This document shows, one piece after another, positions 18,060-28,541 of a DNA stretch of 64,000 nt. The notes under the pieces were generated by a model that was not told the DNA's origin, ran no database searches, and saw only the letters and a program-made list of their open reading frames with translations. The position numbers and the translations under genes were made by a program. The stretch spans positions 1 through 64,000 of the forward strand of contig NZ_SMKR01000013.1 in NCBI RefSeq assembly GCF_004348725.1, read 5' to 3'. Position 1 is the first letter of the stretch; each line of letters begins with the position of its first letter. The DNA comes from Kribbella turkmenica (GTDB taxonomy: Bacteria; Actinomycetota; Actinomycetes; Propionibacteriales; Kribbellaceae).

Positions 18060-19013
18060 ATGTCCAAGTACCGTACCCGGCTGCCGCAACTCACCAGCCG
18101 GGTGTTCCTCACCGACGGCGGCATCGAGACGACGATCATCTTCGATGAAGGTATCGACTTGATTGACTTCGCAGCGTTCCCACTCGTTTCGGAGGAGGTC
18201 GGCCAGGAGATCCTTCAGCGCTACTTCGACAGGTACGCCGAGATCGCCGTACGGGACGGTCTCGGCATCGTCCTGGAGACACCCACTTGGCGGGCAAATC
18301 CGGATTGGGCGGCCCGTCAAAGGTACGGGAGCACCGAGCTGGTCACGATCAACCGCAAGTCCGTCGAGCTGCTGCTCGACGTTCGCCGTCGCTTCGAGAC
18401 GCCGGAGGTTCCGGTCGTGATCAGCGGCTGCATCGGCCCGCGCGGTGACGGCTACAAGCCGGACACCCTGATGAGCACGTCGGAAGCGAAGGCCTATCAC
18501 GCGGCACAGATCAGGACCTTTGCCGAGAGCGAGGCCGATCTCGTCACCGCGATCACCATGACCTACGTCGAGGAGGCCATTGGCATCGCGGAGGCGGCGA
18601 AGAGCTCCGGCATCCCGGTCGTCATCTCCTTCACCGTGGAGACCGATGGCCGGCTGCCTACGGCACAGGAGCTCGGGGCCGCGATCATTGCCGTAGACGA
18701 GGCAACCGACGGCTACCCTGCCTACTACATGGTCAACTGCGCACACCCGAGCCATCTGCTGCTGGCGCTGGACTCCAACGAGCCCTGGCACGATCGGCTG
18801 CGCGGGCTACGGGCGAACGCGTCGAAGCTGAGCCACGACGAACTGGACGAGGCCGAGGAGCTGGACCGCGGGAACCCGAAGGAGCTGGCCGCGGACTACG
18901 CCTACATGTATGGAAAGCTGCCCGCCCTCACGGTGCTCGGAGGCTGTTGCGGCACTACTCACGAACACGTGAGGGCCATCAGCGAGATGCTGCACAAGCT
19001 GGCCGGGTCGTAA
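18060..19013 (+). CDS. Homocysteine S-methyltransferase family protein
   Basis: 317 residues. Zn-dependent methyltransferase barrel: LTDGGIETTI at the start (family form TDGG-E), the first zinc cysteine in YYMVNCAHPSHL, and the Cys-Cys pair at about 296-297 (LGGCCGTTHEH). Enzymes of this kind move a methyl group from S-methylmethionine or a betaine to homocysteine; the length fits the stand-alone MmuM/BHMT-like group. The ribosome site AAGGAG sits in the loop of a 6-bp hairpin (CATGAC 18037-18042 with GTCATG 18050-18055), which could tune translation. A perfect 15-bp hairpin ends the gene. Confidence 0.88.
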   Translation: MSKYRTRLPQLTSRVFLTDGGIETTIIFDEGIDLIDFAAFPLVSEEVGQEILQRYFDRYAEIAVRDGLGIVLETPTWRANPDWAARQRYGSTELVTINRKSVELLLDVRRRFETPEVPVVISGCIGPRGDGYKPDTLMSTSEAKAYHAAQIRTFAESEADLVTAITMTYVEEAIGIAEAAKSSGIPVVISFTVETDGRLPTAQELGAAIIAVDEATDGYPAYYMVNCAHPSHLLLALDSNEPWHDRLRGLRANASKLSHDELDEAEELDRGNPKELAADYAYMYGKLPALTVLGGCCGTTHEHVRAISEMLHKLAGS

Positions 19014-19022
19014 CAAGCGTTT

Positions 19023-19063
19023 CGGGCATCACCTCCGTCCCACCGTAACGGAGGTGATGCCCG
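19023..19063. terminator. Bidirectional terminator between methyltransferase and thrS
   Basis: GGGCATCACCTCCGT (19024-19038) pairs perfectly with 19048-19062, plus a flanking C-G pair, around a 9-nt loop. It sits between two convergent genes and can serve both. Confidence 0.8.
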
Positions 19064-19093
19064 GCCGAGCCGGTTTCGCGACGCAGTGCAGCG

Positions 19094-21100
19094 CTACTCG
19101 CCTCTGGCGTCCCTGGCCGGTCTGGACGCACCAGCCAGGCGTGTGACGGCGACACTGAGCGGAATGTCGTAATCCTGACGACCGTCGCGGTAGCGAAGCG
19201 ACACTGTGCCGTTGGCCAGGTCGGCGTCACCTGCGATGAGCATGCAGGGCATCTTCTGTAGCTGAGCCTTGCGGATCTTCTTGTGCATACGCTCGTCGGA
19301 GTAGTCGACCTCGACCCGGATGCCGTTGGCACGCAACATCCTCGCCGCCTCCGAGAGGTACGCGTTCTGCCTCTCGGTGATCGGGATGCCGTAGACCTGA
19401 ACTGGCGCGAGCCACATCGGGAAGGCGCCCGCATAGTGCTCAGTGAGTACACCGAGGAATCGTTCGATCGACCCGAACTTCGCCGAATGGATCATGACCG
19501 GACGCTGACGGCTACCATCGGCAGCGGTGTACTCGAGGTCGAAGCCCTTCGGCTGATTGAAGTCGTACTGAACGGTCGACATCTGCCACGTGCGGCCAAT
19601 GGCGTCTCTGGCTTGGACGGAAATCTTGGGCCCGTAGAACGCCGCGCCGCCCGGGTCCGGCACCAACTGCAGGCCGGTCGTACGCGCGACATCGACCATA
19701 ACCTGCGTTGCCACCTCCCACTCCGCGTCGGTGCCCACGAACTTGTCCGGCTTCGAGTCGTCGCGAGTGGACAACTCGAGGTAGAAATCGTCGAGGCCGA
19801 AGTCCTTCAGGATGCGAAGGACGAAGTCGAGCAGGTGTTTCACCTCTCCAGGCGCCTGCTCAGGGGTGACGTAGGAGTGCGCGTCGTCCTGGGTCAGACC
19901 GCGGACTCGAGTGAGACCGTGAACGACACCCGACTTCTCCATGCGATAGACGGTGCCGAACTCGAACAACCTCAATGGCAGTTCACGGTACGAGCGCCCC
20001 CGTGACTTGTAGATCAGGTTGTGCATCGGGCAGTTCATCGACTTGAGGTAGTAGCTGGCCCCTTCCATCTCCATCGGAGGGAACATCATGTCGGCGTAGT
20101 ACGGCAGATGGCCGGAGGTGTGGAACAGGCCCGCCTTGCTGATATGAGGGCTGGTCACGTACTGGAACCCGGCTTCGATGTGACGCCGATACACATAGTC
20201 CTCCATCTCCTTGCGGACGACTCCGCCTTTGGGATGGAAGATCACAAGGCCAGACCCGAGCTCGTCGGGGAAGCTGAACAGGTCGAGCTCGCGGCCAAGC
20301 TTGCGATGGTCACGGCGCTCAGCCTCTTCGATGCGCTTGAGGTGAGCCCCGAGCTCATCCTTGCTCGGCCATGCAATACCGTAGATGCGCTGGAGCTGCC
20401 TGTTCTTCTCATCGCCGCGCCAGTACGCCGCAGCAGTGCGCATCAGCTTGAACGCCGGAATCCGGTTGGTGGTCGGCAGGTGAGGCCCGCGACAGAGATC
20501 CTTCCAGACGATCTCTCCGTCACGATTCAGGTTGTCGTAGATGGTCAGGTCACCCTGGCCGTCCTCCGCACTCGCGCCCTCGGCCGCGTCGACGATCGCT
20601 CCCTTCAGCTCGATCAGCTCAAGTTTGTACGGCTCGGCGGCCAACTCTGCGTGTGCCTCGTCGTCTGTGACGATCCGACGCCTGAACCGCTGGTTCTGCT
20701 TGATAATCCTCCGCATCGCGGTCTCGAGCTTCACGAGATCGTCCCGCACGAACGGGGTCGCCACATCGAAGTCGTAATAGAAGCCGTTCTCCACCGGCGG
20801 GCCAATGCCCAGCTTTGCCTCGGGCCACAAATGTTGAACGGCCTGTGCCAGCACGTGAGCTGTCGAGTGCCTCAAGATGTCGAGACCATCCTTGCTGGAG
20901 ACCTCAACCCCTTCGACCTCATCCCCGTCGACGAGCTCGTAGGCAAGGTCCTTCAGGTGCCCTTCGCCGTCAGGGGTTGCGACTCGAGCGGCGATCACGG
21001 CCGGCTGGTCGGCGAACAAATCCTCGGCCGTGGTGCCCGTTGTCACCGCACGATCGATACGTGTAGCGCCATCGATGTGGGTGATCTTGATCTCGGGCAC
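19094..21100 (-). CDS. thrS: Threonyl-tRNA synthetase
   Basis: 668 residues, near the family length. N-terminal TGS domain (residues 1-65), editing domain with [11 protein letters not shown], then the class II catalytic core with zinc ligands in MNCPMHNL and [10 protein letters not shown], motif 2 around [13 protein letters not shown], motif 3 in [10 protein letters not shown], and the anticodon-binding domain from about residue 560. The GTG at 21100 is chosen: the promoter at 21185 predicts a transcript start near 21178, so the ATG at 21181 would lie outside the mRNA. Housekeeping thrS of actinomycetes usually sits elsewhere, beside HIT and pgsA genes; here a shared LysR-type promoter drives it next to nucleoside-catabolic genes, so an inhibitor-resistant second copy is likely (inference). 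Confidence 0.95.
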   Translation of the reverse strand: MPEIKITHIDGATRIDRAVTTGTTAEDLFADQPAVIAARVATPDGEGHLKDLAYELVDGDEVEGVEVSSKDGLDILRHSTAHVLAQAVQHLWPEAKLGIGPPVENGFYYDFDVATPFVRDDLVKLETAMRRIIKQNQRFRRRIVTDDEAHAELAAEPYKLELIELKGAIVDAAEGASAEDGQGDLTIYDNLNRDGEIVWKDLCRGPHLPTTNRIPAFKLMRTAAAYWRGDEKNRQLQRIYGIAWPSKDELGAHLKRIEEAERRDHRKLGRELDLFSFPDELGSGLVIFHPKGGVVRKEMEDYVYRRHIEAGFQYVTSPHISKAGLFHTSGHLPYYADMMFPPMEMEGASYYLKSMNCPMHNLIYKSRGRSYRELPLRLFEFGTVYRMEKSGVVHGLTRVRGLTQDDAHSYVTPEQAPGEVKHLLDFVLRILKDFGLDDFYLELSTRDDSKPDKFVGTDAEWEVATQVMVDVARTTGLQLVPDPGGAAFYGPKISVQARDAIGRTWQMSTVQYDFNQPKGFDLEYTAADGSRQRPVMIHSAKFGSIERFLGVLTEHYAGAFPMWLAPVQVYGIPITERQNAYLSEAARMLRANGIRVEVDYSDERMHKKIRKAQLQKMPCMLIAGDADLANGTVSLRYRDGRQDYDIPLSVAVTRLAGASRPARDARGE

Positions 21101-21184
21101 AGCAGCACCTTTCTCACACCATGTCACGGGCAGATTCCACCGGTTAGGACCCATACCATTGACATCTCGACGAGTCCGCACCCG

Positions 21185-21239
21185 ATGCTATGGATGCGAC
21201 GAAAGACCCGTCCAATACCTTTCCTTGATGTAGATATAA
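21185..21239 (-). promoter_or_regulatory. LysR-type promoter copy S1, upstream of thrS
   Basis: On the minus strand: TTATA, 4 bases, CAT, 9 bases, GTATTGGAC, 19 bases, TAGCAT. TTGGAC (21215-21210) and TAGCAT (21190-21185) form the -35 and -10; the TTATA to CAT block upstream is where a LysR-type activator would bind. The same layout recurs at 33322-33375 and 45593-45647. The predicted 5' leader to the GTG at 21100 is about 78 nt. Confidence 0.75.
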
Positions 21240-21269
21240 GCAACCTTTATGGCGAGCTCGAATCTTCGG

Positions 21270-22094
21270 TTACCTCACCTTGTACCGTTTGAAGTCGGCA
21301 AGGGCGCGGTAACCGATCGCGGCGTAGATCTTGTTGGATGTCGGGTTGGCCAGGTCAGTGAAAAGGCAGGGCCGCATGCCGCCGTCCAGGATCCGCTCGG
21401 TGAGGTGGCTTGTGAGAGCGCTGCCGTAGCCTTGCCCACGATCGGCGACAGGTGTGTAGACGGGCCCGATTCGCGCGGCGCCGGCGGCTGCACCACGATG
21501 TCCCGCCATGCTCACTACGCGACCGTTGTTCTCCCAGAACCACAACCGACGGACGTCTATCCGGTCCCTGGCCCAGGCTTCAGGGTCCACGAGCGGTTCG
21601 CCGACGTCGTGGCCGAAAGCATCGATCAGACGACTGGCCAGCTCGATGTCGCCTTCGGTGGCCAGACGAGGCCTGCCGTCAGCCCGGTGCGCGACGAACT
21701 TGCCAAGGCGGTACAGTCGCATCGCCTGAGCCTCGCTGAACTCCCGTCCGAGCCGGGCGGCGTACGCGGCCGAGAATCTCTGTGCGACGCCCGACAATCC
21801 CTCGACCATCTGCGCTGTCGGCACGAACTCCGCAACCACGCCCACCAGGTCCGGAACGAGTCCCATGGGCAGCCCACCGAGTGCGACAACCCGCGCCGTC
21901 GCCATCGCTGCGCCGGCCACCACTCCGCCGCGGTGGACGGAGAAGTACGTCGGTTCGGCGTGGTCGTCGCCACCGTTGCCGTCGGCACGCTCAGCCAGGT
22001 GGGTCAGCAGGACGGTGTGAAGAACCGGATCGCGCAGTAGCAGCGGACCTACCCGGGCCTTGAACTCCTCGGCGTCGCCGGTGACGCGAATCAA
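21270..22094 (-). CDS. GNAT acetyltransferase coupled to ProRS
   Basis: 274 residues from a TTG that overlaps the ProRS stop codon by 4 bp (TTGA), a sign of translational coupling. The C-terminal half has a clear GNAT core: [20 protein letters not shown] is beta4 plus the acetyl-CoA loop (RGQGYG), followed by [15 protein letters not shown] and IGYRAL, as in FR47-like proteins. The N-terminal half is a second, divergent GNAT-like fold. FR47-like enzymes acetylate amino groups, including amino-acid amines. Placement between ProRS and ThrRS suggests that the acceptor is an aminoacyl compound recognised by these enzymes (inference). Confidence 0.82.
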   Translation of the reverse strand: MIRVTGDAEEFKARVGPLLLRDPVLHTVLLTHLAERADGNGGDDHAEPTYFSVHRGGVVAGAAMATARVVALGGLPMGLVPDLVGVVAEFVPTAQMVEGLSGVAQRFSAAYAARLGREFSEAQAMRLYRLGKFVAHRADGRPRLATEGDIELASRLIDAFGHDVGEPLVDPEAWARDRIDVRRLWFWENNGRVVSMAGHRGAAAGAARIGPVYTPVADRGQGYGSALTSHLTERILDGGMRPCLFTDLANPTSNKIYAAIGYRALADFKRYKVR

Positions 22095-23869
22095 GACGAA
22101 CCCCCGGAGGCCGCCCTGACGACGAAGTCGATCACCGTGCTCGCCGTACAGACCTTCCACTTCCGCGTCATGCGGTTCTTGACCTCGATCGTGCCGTCTT
22201 CAAGTCCTTTGCCTACGACAACGATCAGCGGCACGCCGATCAGGTCGGCGTCCTTGAGCTTCACGCCTGGGGTGGCCTTGCCTCGCCGATCGTCGTAGAT
22301 GACCGTCAGGCCCTGCCTCGAGAGTTCCGCTGCGACCGCCGCGGCGACGGCGTAGATCTTGTCGTCCTTGCCGGCCGCGACGACATGGACATCGGCCGGA
22401 GCCAGCTCGGGAGGCCAGCACAGTCCGAGCTCGTCGTGAGTGTTCTCCGCGACGGCCGCGACAGCGCGGGAGATTCCGACGCCGTACGAACCCATCGTGA
22501 CCGTCACGAGCTGGCCGTCCTCGTCGAGCACCTTGAGGTCGAGCGCCTCGGCGTACTTCGTGCCCAGCTGAAAGATGTGGCCCATCTCGATGCCTCGAGC
22601 AGTCTCGAGCACCCCTTTGGCGCAGCATGGGCAACCGTCTCCGTCGCGTACCTCGGCAGCCTCGATCGTGCCGTCCGGCTCGAAGTCCCGTTCGGCGACG
22701 AGATCGAGGACATGGGTGCCGTCGATGTTCGCCCCGGTCACCCACCGAGTACCGGCCGCAACGCGCGGGTCGACCAGGTAGCGGATCTTGGACTCGTTGA
22801 CCTCCCCCAGCACACCAGGCCCGATGTACCCCTTCACGAGCGACGGGTGCTTCTCGAACTCCTCGGCGTCCATCGGCTCGACCAGAGTCGGCTCGAGCAG
22901 ACCCTCGAGGCGCTTCTGGTCGATCACGCGGTCGCCTGGGATGCCGATGGCCAATGGCTCGCGGGTGCCATCAGGATGAGTCAGGACCATCATGACGTTC
23001 TTGAGAGTGTCGCCGGCGTGCCACGGCCGATCGTCGCAGGGGAAGTGTTCGTTGAGATGATCGACAAGAGCCTCGATGGTCGGGCAGTCCGGAGTCGGCT
23101 CCGTGCGCGCCGCCGGAATGCCGTCGACGGACGGCACCTCCGGCACCCGGACTTCTACCGCTTCGACATTGGCCGCGTACTCACAGCGCGTGCAGCGGAC
23201 ATAGGTGTCCTCGCCGACCGCCGCCTTGGCGAGAAACTCCTCGGACTTCGAGCCGCCCATCGCACCTGCGGTCGCCGAGACGATCGCGTACTCGAAGCCC
23301 AGCCGATCGAAGATCCGGACGTAGGCCGCGCGATGTGCCGCGTACGACGCCGCCAAGCCTCGCTCTGTGGTGTCGAAGGAGTAGCTGTCCTTCATCACGA
23401 ATTCGCGACTGCGGAGCAGTCCCGCCCGGGGCCGTGCCTCGTCGCGGTACTTCGTCTGGATCTGGTACAGCGTGACGGGAAGGTCCTTGTACGACGAGTA
23501 CAGGTCCTTCACCACGAGGGTGAACATCTCCTCGTGGGTGGGACCCAGCAGGTAATCGGACCCCTTGCGGTCCCTGAGCCGGAAGACGCCCTCGCCGTAC
23601 TCGGCCCAACGGCCTGTGACGTCGTACGGCTCACGCGGCAGAAGAGCAGGCAGTTGCAGCTCTTGCGCGCCGATCGCGTGCATCTCCTCGCGGACGATCT
23701 GTTCGATGTTGCGCAGGACCCGAAGGCCCAGGGGCAGCCACGTGTAGACCCCGAGCGAGGACCGGCGCAGGTAGCCGGCACGCAGCAGAAGTCTGTGGCT
23801 AGGCACCTCTGCGTCCACGGGATCCTCACGAAGAGTCCGCGCGAACAGTGCCGACATCCGCAAGATCAT
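22091..23869 (-). CDS. proS: Prolyl-tRNA synthetase (bacterial type, with editing domain)
   Basis: 592 residues. The class II core has motif 1 near [11 protein letters not shown], motif 2 in [19 protein letters not shown] and motif 3 in [14 protein letters not shown]. An INS editing domain of about 160 residues (about 225-390) interrupts the core, as in other long bacterial ProRS; an anticodon domain closes the protein. Its ATG overlaps the AlaRS stop by 4 bp (ATGA) and its stop overlaps the GNAT start. A start four codons later (MSALF) is possible but would lose the overlap. ProRS is the target of febrifugine/halofuginone-type compounds; an extra copy in a catabolic operon suggests a protective role (inference). 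Confidence 0.95.
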   Translation of the reverse strand: MILRMSALFARTLREDPVDAEVPSHRLLLRAGYLRRSSLGVYTWLPLGLRVLRNIEQIVREEMHAIGAQELQLPALLPREPYDVTGRWAEYGEGVFRLRDRKGSDYLLGPTHEEMFTLVVKDLYSSYKDLPVTLYQIQTKYRDEARPRAGLLRSREFVMKDSYSFDTTERGLAASYAAHRAAYVRIFDRLGFEYAIVSATAGAMGGSKSEEFLAKAAVGEDTYVRCTRCEYAANVEAVEVRVPEVPSVDGIPAARTEPTPDCPTIEALVDHLNEHFPCDDRPWHAGDTLKNVMMVLTHPDGTREPLAIGIPGDRVIDQKRLEGLLEPTLVEPMDAEEFEKHPSLVKGYIGPGVLGEVNESKIRYLVDPRVAAGTRWVTGANIDGTHVLDLVAERDFEPDGTIEAAEVRDGDGCPCCAKGVLETARGIEMGHIFQLGTKYAEALDLKVLDEDGQLVTVTMGSYGVGISRAVAAVAENTHDELGLCWPPELAPADVHVVAAGKDDKIYAVAAAVAAELSRQGLTVIYDDRRGKATPGVKLKDADLIGVPLIVVVGKGLEDGTIEVKNRMTRKWKVCTASTVIDFVVRAASGGSS

Positions 23870-26553
23870 GTGTCGCTCCCCGAATCAGGCCGGTCCCCGG
23901 CAGTCGAACCCACAGAGCGCCTCACTGATACCGCAGTTGAAATCAGCTGCTTCCGCACTGTCATCAGCCCGGCATCGAGCCACTGGGCGTGAACCCCGAC
24001 CATCAGCGCGACCTTGCCGCGTTGGGGGTTCTTGGCACCGATCGCCCTCGACAAGGGACCGAGCAGTGCGTCGATGTCGACGTCAGAGTCCGGAGCGACC
24101 GTGGCCACGACGATCGGCCTGTCGCCAACGATCGAGCCGAGCACCACGACCTCGAGGTCCCCACGTTCCTGGGTCGCGACAGCCAGTCGGCGGAGTGTTT
24201 CGACCTCGATGTTGTGCAGTGAGTTCACGAGGGCGCCGCCATGGACCTGACCGAGCAGGCGCTCAACGACCAAGTCGTCGAGTTGCTGGCTCAGCCGCCG
24301 CACCTCGGCCCGTGCCGCCCGGAGATCAGCCATCCGCTTCGAGAGGCCGGGCAGAAGGTGTGTGGCCGGAACGCCGGCCTCCGCCGCCGCGTTGACGACC
24401 GTCTCGCCGAGAGCCCTGAACGCGCGGATCGTCTCCGCCCCTGTCACGGCCTCGATCCGGCGCAGGTTGGAGCCGATGGAACTCTCGGACACAATTTTCA
24501 GGGTTCCGACCTGTCCCAGCGCCGCGACGTGAGTTCCACCGCACAGCTCCAGCGAGTGCGGGCCGGCCTGCAGCACCAGAACGTTGTCCGAGTACGTCTC
24601 GCCCGCGATCCTGAGCGCGCCTTGGGCGACTGCCTCGTCGTACGTCGACTCGTAGTGCGTGACTCCGGCGTTCGAGAGGACCTCTCGGTTCACCAGATCT
24701 TCGACCTCGCGGAGCTGATCCGCAGTCACGGGCTCGAAGTGGCTGAAGTCGAATCGCAGGCGGTCAGGGGCAACCAGGGACCCCTGCTGTGCAACATGAG
24801 GACCGAGAACGGTCCGAAGCGCCCACTGCAGCAGGTGCGTTCCGGTGTGATTGCGCCGGATGGCGTCGCGACGGTCCGCGTCAATGGACGCTCGCACCTC
24901 GTCGCCCACGCTGAGGATCGCCGCGGCCTGCTTCTCGACGAGGTGAAGGTGCAGTCCCGGCAACCCGAAGACTGTGTCCTTCACTTCGAACACGGCACCG
25001 TCGCGCTCACGCACAATCACGCCGGTGTCGCCAACCTGGCCGCCCTGTTCGGCGAAGAACGGACTGCGATCCAACATGACCTTGACGCTGTCGGGTCCGT
25101 TGGCGACGCCGATCACGTGCGCCCGGGTCTCGTAGGTCTCGCGGCCGACGAAGTCAGTCGGGCCGTACGCCAGCGCCTGCTGGAAGGTCGCCGGGTCGTC
25201 AGCGGCGGCCCGAACCCTGGACCGCCGACCTCGCGCACGCTGCTCGTCCATCAGTCGCTCGAACTCGTCCAAGTCAACACTGCGACCACGTTCGCTCACG
25301 ATCTCGACTGTGACGTCGAGTGGGAACCCAAAGGTGTCGTGCAGCGTGAAAGCGACCTTACCTGGCAGTGCCTCCTCGGCGTCTGCGAGGTTTGCCAACT
25401 CTGCATCGAGCATGTCCAGCCCGGCCCGCAGGGTCTTGCGGAACTGTGTCTCTTCACGCCTGAGCACCGACTCGACGAGGTCGTGCTGCCTCATCAGCTC
25501 CGGATACGCCGCACCCATCGTCTCGAACACCGCATCAGCCATCGACGTGGTGAACGCCGATGTCACGCCAAGCAGATGAGCGAATCGGATCGACCGGCGG
25601 ATGATGCGACGAAGGACGTACCCTCGACCATCATTGCTGGGTACGACGCCGTCCGCGATCAGGAACGTCATGGTTCGGGCGTGATCGGCGATCACCCGCA
25701 GCGCGACATCAGCTTGCGCGTCCTCGCCAAGCCTGCGGTCGGTGACGTCCTCGGCTGCCCGCAGCAAGGCGCTCAGCGTGTCGCAAGCGAACAGCGACGG
25801 ACTGCCTTGGAGGAGTGCCGCAAGGCGCTCGAGTCCGGCGCCGGTGTCGACATGCTTCTTGGGCAACGGCGACAGCTCCCCGTCGCCATCCCGGAACTGC
25901 TCCATGAATACGAGGTTCCAGAACTCCACGTAGCGTTGCTCGGACTCAGGATTGGCCGGACCACCAGGCGGCCCGAAGTCGGGACCGAAGTCGTAGAACA
26001 ACTCGGTGCATGGACCGCAAGGCCCGATGTCACCCATCTCCCAGAAGTTGTCCTTGTCGAGGCGCTGGATCCGTTCCGAAGGCAGCCCGACCTTGGTCGA
26101 CCAGATGTCCGCGGCTTCGTCGTCGGATTCGTGAACGGTCACCCAGAGGTGGTCGCTGTCGATGCCGACGACCTCGGTGACGAACTCCCAGGCCCACAGG
26201 ATCGCGTCCTGCTTGGAGTAATCGCCGAAGCTGAAGTTTCCGAGCATCTCGAAGAAGCTCAGGTGGCGAAGCGACCGCCCGATCGCGTCGAGGTCGTTGT
26301 GCTTCCCACCGGCCCGTACACACCTTTGCACACTCGTCACCCGCGGCGGCGAGTAGGGCACAGGCACTTCGCCCAGGAAGTACGGGACGAACTGGATCAT
26401 CCCCGCGTTCGTGAACATCGGCGCGGACGGATGAAACGGAATGAGCGAGGACGACGTCACCTGGGTATGCGCCTTGGCGGTCCAGAACCGCGTCCACAGA
26501 TCCCGCAGGGCAGCGGCGCTCATCGGTTGCACAGTTGCACCGTCCTTTCTCAT
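23866..26553 (-). CDS. alaS: Alanyl-tRNA synthetase
   Basis: 895 residues, near full family length. Class II core with motif 2 ([26 protein letters not shown]), editing domain with the zinc pattern HTGTH and CGGTH, and a C-terminal oligomerisation region, so charging and editing both look intact. The ATG at 26553 follows GGGGCC; a second ATG ten codons on (MSAAAL) matches the usual N-terminus equally well. It is the first gene of the alaS-proS-GNAT set joined by 4-bp overlaps. A 167-nt structured leader separates it from the deaminase gene. AlaRS is what alanyl-sulfamoyl nucleosides such as ascamycin would be expected to mimic. Confidence 0.95.
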   Translation of the reverse strand: MRKDGATVQPMSAAALRDLWTRFWTAKAHTQVTSSSLIPFHPSAPMFTNAGMIQFVPYFLGEVPVPYSPPRVTSVQRCVRAGGKHNDLDAIGRSLRHLSFFEMLGNFSFGDYSKQDAILWAWEFVTEVVGIDSDHLWVTVHESDDEAADIWSTKVGLPSERIQRLDKDNFWEMGDIGPCGPCTELFYDFGPDFGPPGGPANPESEQRYVEFWNLVFMEQFRDGDGELSPLPKKHVDTGAGLERLAALLQGSPSLFACDTLSALLRAAEDVTDRRLGEDAQADVALRVIADHARTMTFLIADGVVPSNDGRGYVLRRIIRRSIRFAHLLGVTSAFTTSMADAVFETMGAAYPELMRQHDLVESVLRREETQFRKTLRAGLDMLDAELANLADAEEALPGKVAFTLHDTFGFPLDVTVEIVSERGRSVDLDEFERLMDEQRARGRRSRVRAAADDPATFQQALAYGPTDFVGRETYETRAHVIGVANGPDSVKVMLDRSPFFAEQGGQVGDTGVIVRERDGAVFEVKDTVFGLPGLHLHLVEKQAAAILSVGDEVRASIDADRRDAIRRNHTGTHLLQWALRTVLGPHVAQQGSLVAPDRLRFDFSHFEPVTADQLREVEDLVNREVLSNAGVTHYESTYDEAVAQGALRIAGETYSDNVLVLQAGPHSLELCGGTHVAALGQVGTLKIVSESSIGSNLRRIEAVTGAETIRAFRALGETVVNAAAEAGVPATHLLPGLSKRMADLRAARAEVRRLSQQLDDLVVERLLGQVHGGALVNSLHNIEVETLRRLAVATQERGDLEVVVLGSIVGDRPIVVATVAPDSDVDIDALLGPLSRAIGAKNPQRGKVALMVGVHAQWLDAGLMTVRKQLISTAVSVRRSVGSTAGDRPDSGSDT

Positions 26554-26570
26554 GGCCCCGACTCAGTTGT

Positions 26571-26732
26571 GGCGACGCCGGCTGCAGCCGGGGCTGATGG
26601 CACAGCCGGCGCCGCCTTCCCGCAGGTGCGGGAATCCCCACCTGTCGTGTCGGGAGGAACAGGTGGGGAGCCCCCGGTGCGCGACCCCGTTGCTCGCGCA
26701 GCCGTTCATGAAGGGCCCAGTCAGTTGGGCCC
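26571..26732 (-). promoter_or_regulatory. Structured leader of alaS: four stacked hairpins
   Basis: Read on the minus strand from the deaminase stop: a GGGCCCA/TGGGCCC hairpin (26732-26713) around the stop codon, then a 7-bp stem (26700-26694 with 26684-26678), an 11-bp stem (26669-26659 with 26645-26635), an 8-bp stem (26634-26627 with 26624-26617) and a 14-bp stem (26616-26603 with 26584-26571). All are perfect or have one G-U pair and they nearly abut. The last ends 17 nt before the ATG. Such a leader could be an attenuator or a tRNA-sensing element. I do not find a clear T-box sequence, so the class is open. Confidence 0.6.
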
Positions 26733-27218
26733 GTTGATGTAGCGGTCGACGACCTTGGCCGCCTCGTCCTCCAACGCCGGTCCGAGGATCACGACCGGCT
26801 GCACGGCCTTGCCGAGCAGGTCACGAACCTCCATCTCGATGTGCGGAGCGTCCGGCTGCCGGCTGGTGATCTGGCGGCAGCGCTCGTCTCCCAGGGCGAA
26901 GATGATGCGACGGACACCGCCGAAGTACATGGTTGCCGCGCACATCGGACAAGGCTCCGCGTTCACGTACACGGTGCACTTCGAGAGGTCGACCGGCCCT
27001 AAGGCCTGCATGCCCAGGTCGCGCATGAGTCCGACCTCCGCGTGCGCCGTCGGGTCGCCGGAGGTGAAGCACGAGTTGCCGAAGCGACCGATGACGGTGC
27101 CCTCCGAGTCAGCCAGAACGCAGCCGAACGGATAGTCGCCCCGGGCACCGGCCTCGCCCGCCACCTCAATGGCTTCACCGAGAAGCTTCAGATCGACTGC
27201 AGTAATTTGCTCGCTCAC
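26721..27218 (-). CDS. Nucleoside/nucleobase deaminase (CDA fold)
   Basis: 165 residues. Zinc-dependent deaminase of the guanine/cytosine/tRNA-adenosine group: HAE in TAHAEVGLMRD and PCxxC in EPCPMCAATMYFGGV, with the N-terminal PFGCVLAD strand. The family removes an exocyclic amine from a purine or pyrimidine ring. TadA-like tRNA deaminases share the fold, but the C-terminal part (DPAPHIE-like spacing, YINGPN end) fits free-base or nucleoside enzymes better. Last gene before the alaS leader and part of the importer operon, 10 bp after the NTF2-like gene. Confidence 0.85.
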   Translation of the reverse strand: MSEQITAVDLKLLGEAIEVAGEAGARGDYPFGCVLADSEGTVIGRFGNSCFTSGDPTAHAEVGLMRDLGMQALGPVDLSKCTVYVNAEPCPMCAATMYFGGVRRIIFALGDERCRQITSRQPDAPHIEMEVRDLLGKAVQPVVILGPALEDEAAKVVDRYINGPN

Positions 27219-27228
27219 AGTCCCACTC

Positions 27229-27687
27229 CTAGTAGGTCAAAACGCCGGTCTGGTTGATCATCTTCCACTCGCCGTCATTCTTGGAATACATCTTTCCGGT
27301 GCGGCCCTGCCAGAGCATCATTTCCCCGGTCTGGCGATGCTTCCAACGAGTGTCGATGTCGACAATGGCGAGTGCGGCGTCGAGTTGCTCGGACATCAGA
27401 ATGCGGACGACATTCCTCTGGTTGTGCACGACCTCGTAGTCGTCGAATCGGGACTGCCACCACTTGCCCCAGCGCTCGGTGTCGAAGTGGCCCAGCGCGA
27501 AGACCCACTTCTCCGGGTCGTGAGCGTCGTTGTCGGGCGGCCAGGCCCAGCACATGTGGGGGTGGAAAACACTGAGCAGCAGCTCCACGTCCTGGCTGTT
27601 CCAGGCCTGGGTCTCCCGGTTGACCACGGCCAGAACTTCAGCCTCGGCCACCGCGTATTCGTCCTTCACCGAATCATCCACTTCCAT
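27229..27687 (-). CDS. NTF2-like (SnoaL/DUF4440-type) protein
   Basis: 152 residues from the ATG at 27687 (AGAAGGAA before it). Cone-shaped NTF2 fold: an N-terminal helix (VVNRETQAWNSQD), LLSVFHPHMCWAWPP, and strands ending MINQTGVLTY. The family includes small isomerases, hydrolases and binding proteins, so sequence does not set the role. Its place between exporter and deaminase genes suggests it works on an intermediate of the imported compound. Confidence 0.75.
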   Translation of the reverse strand: MEVDDSVKDEYAVAEAEVLAVVNRETQAWNSQDVELLLSVFHPHMCWAWPPDNDAHDPEKWVFALGHFDTERWGKWWQSRFDDYEVVHNQRNVVRILMSEQLDAALAIVDIDTRWKHRQTGEMMLWQGRTGKMYSKNDGEWKMINQTGVLTY

Positions 27688-27698
27688 GATCGTTCCTT

Positions 27699-28454
27699 CT
27701 ATCGAGAAATCAGCAGTACGACACTCACGGCCGCAGCAGTGAACATCATCGCGAAAACGGTCGGGCGGAAGACTCGATTGAATTTCCGGTAAACCAAGGC
27801 TCCGGCCAGCAACCCGACTGCGCTCACCGGAAGCAGGGAGCACGCGAGCCACAACGCCGAGAGGTCCACCGAGCCCACAGTCATCGCGGCCCCGATCACC
27901 ACCAGATTCACAGCACAGGTGTGGATCGTCACGATGCTTCGGATCTCGTCACTCTCCACGCCGCACCGTGACAGGTACGCCGCCACCACTGGTGCGCCCA
28001 TCCCGGTCGCGGATGCGAGTACGCCGGAGACGCCACCTACCAACACGGCAGCGGTCCGGCCTTTGGGTTGCCGGCGAACCTTCGCAGGCTCCTGGGACGT
28101 GCGCGACGTGGCCCGCTGTCCACGCACCATCATCGCGATCGACGTCAGTGCGACGACGGCCACTGCCATCCTGACCGTGGTCTCGTCCAGCTTCGCCACA
28201 AAGCCGGCGGCCAAGGCGATCCCGAGAGCACTGCCGATCAGCAGCTCGACCAGCTTCGCGCGCGGCCATCGCATGGTGAACGACAGGATCCCGTTGGTCG
28301 AGACTCCGTTCGCGAGCGCGATGACAACGGCAACCTTGCTGGGCATGACCAGCGCCAGAGCCGGGGTCGCGGCGATGTTGAAGCCGAAGCCGGAGATGCC
28401 GACGAGGGCGCCGGCGAGCGCCACAACGGTCACGACCACAAGGTTTTCGAGCAT
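27699..28454 (-). CDS. TauE/SafE-family (TSUP) membrane exporter
   Basis: 251 residues, about eight membrane helices, with the repeated TSUP pattern: GALVGISGFGFNIAATPAL in the first half and GVSGVLASATGMGAPVVAAYL in the second. Characterised members move sulfite, sulfoacetate or other sulfur anions out of the cell. In this operon, with a flavin monooxygenase under the same promoter type, export of sulfite released from a sulfur-bearing substrate is a reasonable guess. A short GC hairpin (28470-28501) lies between it and the upstream deaminase gene. Confidence 0.85.
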   Translation of the reverse strand: MLENLVVVTVVALAGALVGISGFGFNIAATPALALVMPSKVAVVIALANGVSTNGILSFTMRWPRAKLVELLIGSALGIALAAGFVAKLDETTVRMAVAVVALTSIAMMVRGQRATSRTSQEPAKVRRQPKGRTAAVLVGGVSGVLASATGMGAPVVAAYLSRCGVESDEIRSIVTIHTCAVNLVVIGAAMTVGSVDLSALWLACSLLPVSAVGLLAGALVYRKFNRVFRPTVFAMMFTAAAVSVVLLISR

Positions 28455-28541
28455 GGTCTCTGATCCTGGGCCCGGCGACGATCTCCTACCGGCTCGCCGG
28501 GCTCTCTCCTCTCGAGTTACTCGCTGACGGCAGTCGGCGAT

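Noticed and set aside
21101..21180. T-box-like GGTGGAATC in the thrS leader
   Set aside because: The leader predicted from promoter S1 is only about 78 nt, too short for a stem I plus antiterminator, and the T-box core is not complete.
24241..26742. Open frame of 833 codons antisense to alaS, and similar long antisense frames over proS and the RHS gene
   Set aside because: They are mirror frames of GC-rich genes, Arg/His/Val-rich, with no motif and no ribosome site; the opposite strands are unmistakable genes.
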